Made by a program: the position numbers and the translations under genes. Below are positions 50,265 to 58,955 of a stretch of DNA of 64,000 bases, in pieces (the first letter of the stretch is position 1; the number at the start of each line of letters is the position of its first letter). The DNA is taken from the NCBI RefSeq assembly GCF_010499255.1, contig NZ_JAAGRN010000001.1, positions 434,001 to 498,000 on the forward strand, written 5' to 3'. The DNA is from Sheuella amnicola (GTDB lineage: Bacteria; Pseudomonadota; Gammaproteobacteria; Burkholderiales; Burkholderiaceae_B). The notes under the pieces are model-generated. The model was given only the letters and a program-made list of their open reading frames with translations, did not search any database and was not told the DNA's origin.

Positions 50265-51062
50265 ATGAGCTACGAATTCATCATGACCGAACAAAACGGT
50301 CCGGTCTGCACCATCAGTCTCAATCGGCCACAACAACGCAATGCACAAAGCCAGCAGTTACTTGATGAACTGGATGCCGCGCTGACTGCGGCTCAAAAGG
50401 ATGATTCCGTCCGAGTTGTCATCATCGCCGGCAAAGGAGATCACTTTTCCGCGGGCCATGACCTAAAAGAAGCGCAGGAAAAACGCGCAAACTTTACCGT
50501 CGAACAACGCTGGGCATATGAAGAGCTTCGTTATTTCGATTACTGCATGCGTATCTGGGATTTTCCAAAGCCCGTAATTGCTCAAGTTCAAGGCGCCTGT
50601 GTGGCGGGTGGTTTCATGATCGCCAACATGTGCGACCTGATCGTTGCATCGGATGATGCTTTTTTCTCGGATCCGGTCGGACAAACCCTTGCAACGGCCG
50701 CAGTCGAGGTTCTGATCCACCCCTGGGTCATGGGATTGCGTAAAGCCAAGGAATTTCTCTACACCGGCATGAGACTGACCGCGCAAGATGCAAAGGAAAT
50801 CGGCATGATCAATCGCGTGGTCCCGCGCGCGGAACTGGAATCGGCAACGATGGAAATGGCTCAAAAGATCGCACAAGCCGCTCCATTCGGCCTGAAGCTC
50901 ACGAAAAAATCACTGAATCGCACACTCGACGCACAAGGACTTCGCGAATCGCTTTCCGCTCATTTCGACACCCACCAGCTCAGCCATATGACTGAGGAGT
51001 TCAAAACATTGCGCGATCAAGGCCTGGCCAAAGCCATTCAAAAGGGAGCCAAAAGTGTCTAA
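50265..51062 (+). CDS. crotonase-superfamily protein (enoyl-CoA hydratase-like), module A
   Basis: A 265-residue crotonase. The oxyanion-hole segment FSAGHDLKEAQ (about 61-71) and AGGFMIANMCDLIVAS (about 114-129) are present. However, the two glutamates of true enoyl-CoA hydratases are replaced by Met118 and Val138, by alignment to the GGCELAMMCD and QPE motifs of the rat enzyme. It may therefore catalyse another crotonase reaction, such as isomerisation or hydrolysis. A good Shine-Dalgarno AGGAAG precedes the ATG. It overlaps the CoA-ligase gene by 8 bases. First gene of the putative operon under the divergent IclR regulator. Confidence 0.85.
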   Translation: MSYEFIMTEQNGPVCTISLNRPQQRNAQSQQLLDELDAALTAAQKDDSVRVVIIAGKGDHFSAGHDLKEAQEKRANFTVEQRWAYEELRYFDYCMRIWDFPKPVIAQVQGACVAGGFMIANMCDLIVASDDAFFSDPVGQTLATAAVEVLIHPWVMGLRKAKEFLYTGMRLTAQDAKEIGMINRVVPRAELESATMEMAQKIAQAAPFGLKLTKKSLNRTLDAQGLRESLSAHFDTHQLSHMTEEFKTLRDQGLAKAIQKGAKSV

Positions 51063-53148
51063 ACACTTGGGTTCGCTGCTCGACCCCCAATCTATCGCTG
51101 TCATTGGCGCCACAAACAATCCCGGGCGCATCGGTGGCATGCCGCTGGACATGATGAGCCACTTCGGATTCAAGGGTCAGGTCTATCCGGTCAATCCCAA
51201 ATATTCGGACATGTTCGGCTACACCTGCTATCCGGATATCGAGTCCCTGCCCCACACGCCTGACCTGGCCGTATTGGCTATTGCCGCGGATGATGTCACT
51301 CCCATGCTCAAGCGTTGCCATAATCGCGGAATCCGGGCTGCAATTGTTTACGCAGCCGGCTTTGCCGAGGCTGGGGCCAAAGGATTGGCTCTGCAAAAAG
51401 AAATGGAAGAATTCGTTTCTCAAAGTGGCATGGTGGTGGCAGGACCGAATTGCATGGGATTCGCCAACCTGAATTCACATGCATATACCGCCTTTGCGTC
51501 CATTTTCAAGATGGTTCCACCACAATCCGGACCTGGATCGACAGCCGTTCTGACACAAAGCGGTAATGTGTGTTCGGCGCTTTTCGCAATGGGACGCGAG
51601 CGTGGCATTCAATTCAGTCACTTTATCAACACCGGCAACGAAGCATGCGTCGAATACTCTGAATATCTGGGGTATATGGCGCAAGATCCCAATACAGACT
51701 GCGTGCTCGGGTATATCGAACAACTGCGCGACGGATCCGGTTTTATCCGCGCGGCACATCAATTTGCCAAACAGCAAAAACCACTCATCCTGTATAAAGC
51801 GGGCGAAACCGATAAAGGATCGGAAGCGGTTCAGTCGCACACGTCAGCTTTGGCTGGCAATATGGACGTGTATCGATCCGCATTCGCGCAGATGAACGTG
51901 ATTGCATCGAACGATTTCGCTCAAATGGTCAATTTGGCCTATCTGGCCAAATTCAAGCATCGCAAAGGCGGTAAACGCGTAGCGATCGTGACCATGTCGG
52001 GCGCCATGGGAGCCATTCTTGCCGACAAATGCATTTTGGCCGGACTGGAAGTTCCCAATCTGTCTACAGAAGAACAAATGGCATTGCGCGCCGGCATACC
52101 CGACTATGGCATGGTCTCGAACCCGATCGATGTCACCGGCAATTTAGTCAATACGCCCGAATTCGCAAGATCGGCCTTGACTACATTAGCCACATCGCCC
52201 AATGTCGATGTATTGGTCGTGACCGCCCCGGGCTACCTTCTGGACCGAATGAGCGAATATCTGATCGAAATCGCAGCAAAGACGGATAGGTTGATCGTTG
52301 CGGTCGATACAGGCAAGGCGACATGTCGCGACAAACTGACGGCATCCGGCGTAGCCGTATTCGACGATGTGGGGCGTAGCATTCAAGCTCTTGGACCCTT
52401 TTGCCAATGGCTTGAAAGGCGGGACGCAGCGTTGAAATGGTTTGACTTGAACGAGCAAGCGACACTATCGACGCATTCAAAAGGTCGCATCGATAAAAAA
52501 CTCAACGAACATGAAACCAGAAAGTTGTTGTCTAAGTTCGGACTGCCACCCATCAATGAACTTACAGCAACCGGACCTGAAGAAGCAATCAAGGCAGCCG
52601 ACACAATCGGGTACCCGGTTGTCGTAAAAATCCTCAGCGCCGACGTACCGCATAAGACAGAGCTCAATGCGATCAAACTCGGGCTGGATTCGGCGCTGGC
52701 GGTATCTGAAGCGACTTCAGACATTCTCAGTCGAGTCACTCGCGCCAAACCGGACGCGCAAATCGACGGGGTTCTTGTTCAGCCAATGAAAAAAGGGGTA
52801 GCTGAATTAATTATCGGGATTACAACGGATCAAGTGTTCGGGCCGGTGATGACTGTTGGCCTTGGAGGCGTGCTCACTGAAATCTATCGGGATGTATCTC
52901 ACCGCATCTTGCCTGTAGACGAAGATATTGCGCATCAAATGCTTCAGGAACTGAAAGCCTATCCGCTTCTGGATGGATACCGAGGCCGACCGCTTGCGGA
53001 CAAAGGTGCAGTCATGCAAACCATGCAAGCTGTTTCTGAGTCATTCAACGCGTTTTTGAATATTCGGGAGCTTGAAATCAATCCGCTGCTTGTGCATGAA
53101 TCAGGACATGGCGCATCTGCTATCGATGCGTTGATTGTTATCGAATAA
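51055..53148 (+). CDS. ADP-forming acyl-CoA synthetase (acetate--CoA ligase family)
   Basis: A 697-residue single-chain NDP-forming acyl-CoA ligase. Domains in order are CoA-binding Rossmann (about 5-135, SIAVIGATNNPGRIGG), ligase domain with the phospho-His in SHTSALAGN (His262), a second ligase domain (about 300-460), and an ATP-grasp domain (about 480-697, KTELNAIKLGL, GLGGVLTEIYRD). It would activate a carboxylic acid to its CoA ester with ATP to ADP + Pi. The start is GTG at 51055, with AGGGAG upstream and an 8-base overlap with the crotonase gene. The acid is unknown. Confidence 0.88.
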   Translation: MSKHLGSLLDPQSIAVIGATNNPGRIGGMPLDMMSHFGFKGQVYPVNPKYSDMFGYTCYPDIESLPHTPDLAVLAIAADDVTPMLKRCHNRGIRAAIVYAAGFAEAGAKGLALQKEMEEFVSQSGMVVAGPNCMGFANLNSHAYTAFASIFKMVPPQSGPGSTAVLTQSGNVCSALFAMGRERGIQFSHFINTGNEACVEYSEYLGYMAQDPNTDCVLGYIEQLRDGSGFIRAAHQFAKQQKPLILYKAGETDKGSEAVQSHTSALAGNMDVYRSAFAQMNVIASNDFAQMVNLAYLAKFKHRKGGKRVAIVTMSGAMGAILADKCILAGLEVPNLSTEEQMALRAGIPDYGMVSNPIDVTGNLVNTPEFARSALTTLATSPNVDVLVVTAPGYLLDRMSEYLIEIAAKTDRLIVAVDTGKATCRDKLTASGVAVFDDVGRSIQALGPFCQWLERRDAALKWFDLNEQATLSTHSKGRIDKKLNEHETRKLLSKFGLPPINELTATGPEEAIKAADTIGYPVVVKILSADVPHKTELNAIKLGLDSALAVSEATSDILSRVTRAKPDAQIDGVLVQPMKKGVAELIIGITTDQVFGPVMTVGLGGVLTEIYRDVSHRILPVDEDIAHQMLQELKAYPLLDGYRGRPLADKGAVMQTMQAVSESFNAFLNIRELEINPLLVHESGHGASAIDALIVIE

Positions 53149-53208
53149 CCGGATCCACATAGCATCATCAACAGAAAAAACAGATTTACATTTAACTGGA
53201 GACTCAAT

Positions 53209-54177
53209 ATGCGTTACATCACACGTTTGCTTTCCGGCCTGGCTCTCGCTGCTGCAGCGATCGCGCCTGTTGTGGCACAAACCTATCCGAACAAGCCGAT
53301 CAAATTGATACTACCTTTCCCGCCCGGTGGCGCAACCGATGTCATGTCCCGGATTCTGGCCGAAAAGCTGACACCCAGACTAGGCCAGACTGTTATCGTC
53401 GAAAACAAGCCGGGTGCCGGCACCATGCTTGCATCCGAATTTGTCGCAAAAGCGCCTGCAGATGGATATACCCTGCTGATGGCGGCTTCATCGCTGGTGA
53501 TCGCTCCGTCCTTGTATTCGAAGGTGAACTATGATCCGATCAAGGACTTCACTCCTGTCACCCAAGTAGCGGCCGTAATTCATCTGGTTGTCGTCAATCC
53601 TAACCTGCCGGTCAAATCGATTCAGGATCTGATCGCATACCTGAAAGCTAATCCCGGCAAAGTCAGTTATGGCTCGACAGGTAGCGGCACATCCACCCAT
53701 CTAGAAGCTGAGCTATTCAAGAAAATGGCCGGAGTGGACATCACGCACATCCCTTATAAAGGCAGTACACCGGCACTGGCCGATCTGGTTGGCGGTCAGA
53801 CCTCAATGATGTTCGATCCAATCGCATCCTCCAAGCCATATCTCGAGAGCGGTCGCTTGCGCGCGATCGCAGTGACAACAGCGCAGCGCTCTGTATCTGC
53901 GCCTGAACTGCCGACCGTTGCAGAATCAGGCTTGCCAGGTTATGAAGCCATGCCCTGGCTTGGCATTGTCGCACCTGCCGGCACGCCAAAACCTGTAGTC
54001 GATCTCCTCTACAAAGAAGTGGGTGAGGTTTTAAAGCTTCAGGATGTGAAAGATCGCTTTAAATCCCTCGGGCTGGACATTATTGGAAACACGCCTGCCC
54101 AATTTGCCACCTTCATAGAAAAGGATCAGAAAAAATGGGCCCAAGTCATTAAAGATTCAGGCGCCAAAGTCGATTAA
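53209..54177 (+). CDS. Bug-family (TctC-like) periplasmic substrate-binding protein, module A
   Basis: A 322-residue secreted protein. A signal peptide covers about residues 1-23 (hydrophobic LLSGLALAAAAIAPVVA, cleavage before QTYPN). The mature part has the Bug-family blocks KPIKLILPFPPGGATDVMSR, GQTVIVENKPGAG, GYTLLMAASS, YGSTGSGTSTHLEAELFK and VPYKGSTPAL-like IPYKGSTPAL. Bug proteins bind organic acids for TctAB transport or for sensing; no tctA or tctB gene is in the window. It sits in the crotonase-ligase-dehydrogenase operon, so it probably binds the acid that the ligase activates. A TGGAGA Shine-Dalgarno precedes the ATG. Confidence 0.92.
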   Translation: MRYITRLLSGLALAAAAIAPVVAQTYPNKPIKLILPFPPGGATDVMSRILAEKLTPRLGQTVIVENKPGAGTMLASEFVAKAPADGYTLLMAASSLVIAPSLYSKVNYDPIKDFTPVTQVAAVIHLVVVNPNLPVKSIQDLIAYLKANPGKVSYGSTGSGTSTHLEAELFKKMAGVDITHIPYKGSTPALADLVGGQTSMMFDPIASSKPYLESGRLRAIAVTTAQRSVSAPELPTVAESGLPGYEAMPWLGIVAPAGTPKPVVDLLYKEVGEVLKLQDVKDRFKSLGLDIIGNTPAQFATFIEKDQKKWAQVIKDSGAKVD

Positions 54178-54191
54178 TCAAGAAGAATTCG

Positions 54192-56534
54192 ATGCAGCTA
54201 CATTTAAACGAAGAACAAAACCAAATCGAATCAAGTGTTGCCGACGTATTAAGCAACGAGTATTCATTTACGCAACGCTTGAAATCGATCCAATCGCGCG
54301 ATGGGATCAATCCTGAAGTATGGAAGCAATTTGCTGTTCTTGGATGGCTGGGATTGAGTTTGAGCGAGCAGTCCGGGGGACTAGGATTAGGGCTGCTCGA
54401 ATCCGGATTGTTGATGAAGGGGCTGGGGCGACATCTGGTTATCGAGCCCGTTTGGTCCAGCACCATGCTCACGGCACAGGTTTTACAAACATGCGCGCCT
54501 AACCGCATCGATATCATCGAACGATTGATCCAGGGACAGTCATGCGCAGCCCTTGCACATCCGGGAATCACATCGATCGATTCGATCGAGCCGGTTTTCG
54601 ATGCAATACGGACTCCAACCGGATATCTACTGAATGGCGAACTCAAGATTTGCCCGGGCGCACCTTGCGCTGACGATTTAATCGTTTTCGCCAAGCTGAA
54701 GGACGACTCGCAAAGCAGACCAGTGTTATTTCATCTCGACGCAAAACACGCAGGCGTTGCTATCGAATCTTTCAAAATGCTGGATGGATCAAGGGCCGGC
54801 CATATCCGTTTGAGCAACGTGCAAATCGGAGCCCATCAACTGCTTTCCAATGATCCGAGCGTCGCAACCAAAACCCGTCACGCAATTGCCCGTGCGATGC
54901 TGCTGCTTTGCTGGGAAGCGCTAGGATCCATGTCGGCGGCTTTCGACCAAACATGCTCTTATGTCGCGACACGAACGCAGTTCGGTCGGGCGCTGAATGA
55001 ATTCCAAGTCGTTCAGCACAAGCTGGCCGAGATGGCGGTTTTGTGCAAAGAGGCGCGCGCGATCTGCGAACTTGGCGTGATTCAAGCCGAACATGAGCCG
55101 GACAATATCCTGGATATCGCCATGCGCGTCAAAGCCAAGGTCAGTCGGTGCGCCCAAGCCGTTTCTAAGGATTGCGTGCAGTTGCATGGCGCTATGGGCG
55201 TGACTGAAGAGCTGCCGATTGCCAGTCATTTCAGAAAACTGCTCTGGTTTCAAACGATTTGGGGCATCTCCGACGAACTGGATCAGCAATCGGGTGCTTC
55301 GCGCTTAGCGTCAGGCGACGCTTATCAAAGCGCGGTATTTTCATCTGATGATCAATACGATTCATCCGATCTTGCGTTTCGTGATTCAATTCAGGCTTTT
55401 GTATCCGCAAACCTGACAGAGTCTCTGATGCTCGGGCAGCGTTACACCACAGAGATGTATCCAGAGCCCGAGTATTCACGACCCTGGGTCAAACTGCTCG
55501 CCAAACAAGGATGGAGCGTGCCTTTATGGCCCAAAGAATGGGGTGGCACGGGGTGGACACCCTTGCAAAGATACATATTCGAACATGTATGCGCGCAGGC
55601 AGGCACACCGCTTGTGCATCCGATGGGGCCGCGACTGGTCGGACCGGTTATTTTGAAATTCGGAACCGAACAACAGAAAAAATCTCTCTTGCCCTCTATC
55701 GTCAATGGAGAGTCATATTGGTGTCAGGGATTTTCTGAACCCGGCGCGGGATCGGACCTGGCATCGCTTAAATTGCAAGCTGTTCGGGACGGTGATGATT
55801 ACGTCCTAAATGGCTCAAAGATCTGGACTACCCATGCGCATCACGCCGACTGGATGTTCGCCCTGGTCAGAACCAGCAACGAAGGCAAAAAACAAACCGG
55901 CATCAGCTTCGTGGTTTTGCGTATGGATACTCCGGGCATTCATGTGCGCCCCATCCATACGATTGGAGGTGACCATGACGTCAATGAGATTTTTTTCGAT
56001 GACGTGCGTGTTCCGGTCAATCAGCGTATCGGTGAGGAAGGTCAAGGCTGGGATTGTGCGAAATATCTGCTCGAATTTGAGCGTGGTGCCGGTATCTACA
56101 GCCCACGCCTGCGCGCAGGACTTAAGCGCGTAGGGTTAATGCTTCAATCATTGGATACAAACGGAAAATCGGTTCAAAATCATCCCCAGCTGTTGAGAAA
56201 ATTCGCAGAGGTGGCGGTCGATCTGGATACGTTCGAAATGCTCGAATTGCAGACATTGATTTCGATCGGCACCGGTGGAGACATCGGGGATGTTTCATCG
56301 ATACTCAAATTGCGAGCTAGCCGGCTCAAGCAACATATTGGTGAACTCGGTGTCTATCTGATGAAAGACCGGGCATTGCGCTGGGATGCCGGTCAAATTG
56401 ACCTGCAAGCGCTAAGCGATGAGCAAAAACTCACAAAAACGGTGCTTGGCGATTACCTGAATAGCCGAGCATACACAATCTTTGGCGGGGCGTCGGAAAT
56501 ACAACTAGGAATTATCGCTCGCGGATTGGTATAG
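54192..56534 (+). CDS. double-domain (fused) acyl-CoA dehydrogenase
   Basis: A 780-residue protein made of two acyl-CoA dehydrogenase units in tandem, about 1-375 and 393-780; family members normally have 380-400 residues. The first half keeps the C-terminal blocks RTQFGRALNEFQVVQHKLA and QLHGAMGVTEELPIASHF, but lacks a clear FAD/substrate motif and a catalytic Glu. The second half has the full YWCQGFSEPGAGSDLASL and YVLNGSKIWTT. Its usual C-terminal catalytic Glu is replaced (IFGGASEIQ), while Glu630 (LLEFERGAG) stands at the alternative helix-G position. It resembles the alpha-beta heteromeric dehydrogenases fused into one chain. The gene follows the Bug gene by 14 bases. Confidence 0.9.
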   Translation: MQLHLNEEQNQIESSVADVLSNEYSFTQRLKSIQSRDGINPEVWKQFAVLGWLGLSLSEQSGGLGLGLLESGLLMKGLGRHLVIEPVWSSTMLTAQVLQTCAPNRIDIIERLIQGQSCAALAHPGITSIDSIEPVFDAIRTPTGYLLNGELKICPGAPCADDLIVFAKLKDDSQSRPVLFHLDAKHAGVAIESFKMLDGSRAGHIRLSNVQIGAHQLLSNDPSVATKTRHAIARAMLLLCWEALGSMSAAFDQTCSYVATRTQFGRALNEFQVVQHKLAEMAVLCKEARAICELGVIQAEHEPDNILDIAMRVKAKVSRCAQAVSKDCVQLHGAMGVTEELPIASHFRKLLWFQTIWGISDELDQQSGASRLASGDAYQSAVFSSDDQYDSSDLAFRDSIQAFVSANLTESLMLGQRYTTEMYPEPEYSRPWVKLLAKQGWSVPLWPKEWGGTGWTPLQRYIFEHVCAQAGTPLVHPMGPRLVGPVILKFGTEQQKKSLLPSIVNGESYWCQGFSEPGAGSDLASLKLQAVRDGDDYVLNGSKIWTTHAHHADWMFALVRTSNEGKKQTGISFVVLRMDTPGIHVRPIHTIGGDHDVNEIFFDDVRVPVNQRIGEEGQGWDCAKYLLEFERGAGIYSPRLRAGLKRVGLMLQSLDTNGKSVQNHPQLLRKFAEVAVDLDTFEMLELQTLISIGTGGDIGDVSSILKLRASRLKQHIGELGVYLMKDRALRWDAGQIDLQALSDEQKLTKTVLGDYLNSRAYTIFGGASEIQLGIIARGLV

Positions 56535-56542
56535 TTTCATAC

Positions 56543-57223
56543 ATGAAACTACGCGCAATCCTGTTTGACCACGATGGTACCCTTGTTGATTCCGAACCCA
56601 TCCACTTCCGGCTCTGGAGCCAGATACTCGATCGCCATGGCGTGACGATCACTGAAGAAGTGTTCAATTCACAATGCGCAGGCTTGCCCACGATCGCAAA
56701 CGCCATGGATCTGGTCGAGCGTTACGGTCTGGAAATCTCACCCGAGGCGCTTGCCGAACAAAAGCATGCGATCACCAAAGAATTTCTGGCCCACAGTGCA
56801 TACCCATTGATGCCGGGGGTTGAAGCCGCGATCGACGAATTCGTCTCAAATGGATTGAAACTCGCGGTTGTGACCGGTGCCAACAATCACTCGGTCGGCG
56901 CAACGATGCGGTCCTATGACTTTACGCGGCATTTTTCGTTCGTCGTTTCGGCCGACGATGTCAAAGCCAGCAAGCCCGATCCAGAATGTTATTTGCTTGC
57001 GCTTGAAAAGCTGGGCCTTGAGCCGCAAGAATGCCTTGCGCTAGAAGATACAGAACATGGTCTTCAGGCGGCCGCGCAAGCCGGCATCCCTTGCCTGGCC
57101 CTGCCCACGGCACTCTCGGCATCGCACAACTTTGATCGTGCGACGGCAATACTGGGAGGAATGGATGAAGCGACCGCATATGTGCGTCGACACATACAAA
57201 CGGGCGATCCGACACGCCCATGA
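56543..57223 (+). CDS. HAD-superfamily phosphatase
   Basis: A 226-residue haloacid-dehalogenase hydrolase of the phosphoglycolate phosphatase / beta-phosphoglucomutase-like type. Motif I is FDHDGTLVDSE (Asp9 nucleophile, Asp11), the cap is helical (about 20-85), motif II is VVTGANN, Lys lies in KASKPDPECY, and motif IV is ALEDTEHGLQAA. It begins 8 bases after the dehydrogenase and overlaps azlC by 4, so it bridges the catabolic operon and the exporter genes. Substrate unknown. Confidence 0.85.
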   Translation: MKLRAILFDHDGTLVDSEPIHFRLWSQILDRHGVTITEEVFNSQCAGLPTIANAMDLVERYGLEISPEALAEQKHAITKEFLAHSAYPLMPGVEAAIDEFVSNGLKLAVVTGANNHSVGATMRSYDFTRHFSFVVSADDVKASKPDPECYLLALEKLGLEPQECLALEDTEHGLQAAAQAGIPCLALPTALSASHNFDRATAILGGMDEATAYVRRHIQTGDPTRP

Positions 57224-57942
57224 CACAGCCCAGCCCTAACGAAACGATACAGTCCGAATTGCTCAGGGGTTTTCGGAACAGTTTGCCGTTAATCGTGGGG
57301 TTTCTGCCTTTTGCAATTGTTCTGGGTGCCCAAGCTATTCAAAAAGGGCTGACCGCATTTGAAATCACCTTGATGACGGCAATGAGTTTTGCGGGCGGAT
57401 CCGACATCGCATCGATTCAAGTCTGGACCTGGCCTCCGCAGGTACTGCTGATCGCTTTGATCACCTTTCTGATCAATAGTCGCTACATCCTAATGAGTGC
57501 GTCCATCACCCCCTATATCCAGCACCTACCCAAGCGCAAAACCCTTCCGATGCTCTTTTTACTAAGCGATGTCATGTGGGTGATGAGTGTCGCCGATTCC
57601 AATAAGCGGCAAAGCAAAGGCATGAAATTCGGTTTCAGTGTGCCTTATTACGTGGGGAGTGCGCTGACCTTCTACTTCACCTGGGTCAGTTTTACCGCGA
57701 TCGGCGCCACGCTTGGGCCCATGCTTGGCAATCTGAAAAGCTACGGTTTCGACATGACGATTCCGGCCGTTTTCCTGGTCATGCTCAGAGGGATGTGGAA
57801 AGGCTGGAAAAAAGCACGCCCCTGGCTTGTCAGCCTGATCGTGGCAGTGCTGACATATAAACTGATTCCCGGGCCCTGGTATGTGATTGCAGGGACAACG
57901 TGCGGATTGATTTCAGCATACTTCTGGACTGAATCAACGTGA
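57220..57942 (+). CDS. azlC: AzlC-family branched-chain amino acid exporter, large subunit
   Basis: A 240-residue membrane protein with several hydrophobic helices. The AzlC signature region is GFRNSLPLIVGFLPFAIVLGA and MSFAGGSDIASIQ. AzlC with AzlD exports branched-chain amino acids and toxic analogues. It overlaps the HAD gene by 4 bases and azlD by 4 bases. It is the third last gene of the plus-strand run. Confidence 0.9.
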   Translation: MTQPSPNETIQSELLRGFRNSLPLIVGFLPFAIVLGAQAIQKGLTAFEITLMTAMSFAGGSDIASIQVWTWPPQVLLIALITFLINSRYILMSASITPYIQHLPKRKTLPMLFLLSDVMWVMSVADSNKRQSKGMKFGFSVPYYVGSALTFYFTWVSFTAIGATLGPMLGNLKSYGFDMTIPAVFLVMLRGMWKGWKKARPWLVSLIVAVLTYKLIPGPWYVIAGTTCGLISAYFWTEST

Positions 57943-58241
57943 TCCAAACATCGACGATCATCACCATCATTGTCATCGCCGTGGTGACATACTCCTGCAG
58001 AGTTATCGGCTACCTGGTGCTCAGACGCATGAACCTGAGCGCCAAAGCGATGACTGTTCTGCAAGCCGCCCCTGGTTGCGTGTTGATTTCGGTCATCTCC
58101 CCCGCCTTTGCGTCAAACCGCCCGGCGGATCTGATCGCTCTGGCAATCACCATTTTTGCCGCCACACGTTTTTCGATGCTGATCACCGTGTTGACTGGAC
58201 TGTGCGCCGCCGCGCTGATGCGTTATTTGCTACCGATGTAA
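57939..58241 (+). CDS. azlD: AzlD-family branched-chain amino acid transporter, small subunit
   Basis: A 100-residue protein with three to four membrane helices, the AzlD size. It contains VTYSCRVIGYLVLRRM and LQAAPGCVLISVISPAF, close to the AzlD pattern. It overlaps azlC by 4 bases, the normal pairing. Partner of AzlC in export. The start codon at 57939 is GTG. Confidence 0.9.
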   Translation: MIQTSTIITIIVIAVVTYSCRVIGYLVLRRMNLSAKAMTVLQAAPGCVLISVISPAFASNRPADLIALAITIFAATRFSMLITVLTGLCAAALMRYLLPM

Positions 58242-58277
58242 ACTAGGCACATCGATTCACACACTCTCGCGTGTCTT

Positions 58278-58943
58278 ATGTTTGGCATTACCGATATAGG
58301 TTTGTTTTTTGCGGGCACCATCGCGATCGTGCTGCTGCCCGGTCCCAACTCACTTTATGTGCTGACTGTCAGCGCAAAATCAGGCAAACGAATCGGCTAT
58401 GGTGCCGCAACGGGCGTCTTTTTCGGCGATGCCATCCTGATGATTCTGACCGCCCTTGGCGCCGCATCGGTATTGCATACGACACCTGTTCTTTATGCCA
58501 TCGTACGCTGGGCAGGTGCGGCCTATCTCGGGTACATTGGGATCAAAATGCTGATTGGTGCCTACCGATCACTGACAGAATTTCGTCAAGATAAAAGCGA
58601 GCTGGTGAACAATCTGACAGCATCGCTTGCCATGGTTAAGGAAATCACCCCTTTAGGTGCAGCGCGCAAGGCATTCATCATCAGTCTGCTCAACCCCAAG
58701 GCCATCCTGTTTTTTCTGTCCTATTTCGTGCAGTTTGTGGATCCGGCTTATCCCTATCCGCAAATTTCATTTTTGATCCTAGGTTGCATTGTTCAGGCAT
58801 GTAGCCTGACATACCTGTCAGCCCTGATATTCGGCGGAATCAAGTTCGCACGCGCCTTCTCGGGAAGGCGGATCCTCTCATCGGTGATGACTGGCGCGGT
58901 CGGGCTCATGTTCCTGGCCTTCGCGGTTCGTCTCACCAGATAA
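58278..58943 (+). CDS. LysE/RhtB-family amino acid exporter (LeuE-like)
   Basis: A 221-residue membrane protein with about six helices. The LysE signature appears as LLPGPNSLYVLTVSAKSGKRIGYGAA with the following GxFxG-type block GVFFGDAILM, then YLGYIGIKM and LLNPKAILFFLSYFVQF. The length and N-terminal sequence resemble the leucine exporter LeuE. It lies 36 bases after azlD. Its gene converges on the module B crotonase with a 12-base gap. Substrate is inferred only from the family. Confidence 0.85.
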   Translation: MFGITDIGLFFAGTIAIVLLPGPNSLYVLTVSAKSGKRIGYGAATGVFFGDAILMILTALGAASVLHTTPVLYAIVRWAGAAYLGYIGIKMLIGAYRSLTEFRQDKSELVNNLTASLAMVKEITPLGAARKAFIISLLNPKAILFFLSYFVQFVDPAYPYPQISFLILGCIVQACSLTYLSALIFGGIKFARAFSGRRILSSVMTGAVGLMFLAFAVRLTR

Positions 58944-58955
58944 AACAAATCCGGT

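Noticed and set aside
51055-53148. Reading the CoA ligase as protein lysine acetyltransferase (Pat type)
   Set aside because: There is no GNAT acetyltransferase domain at the C-terminus; the protein ends with ATP-grasp.
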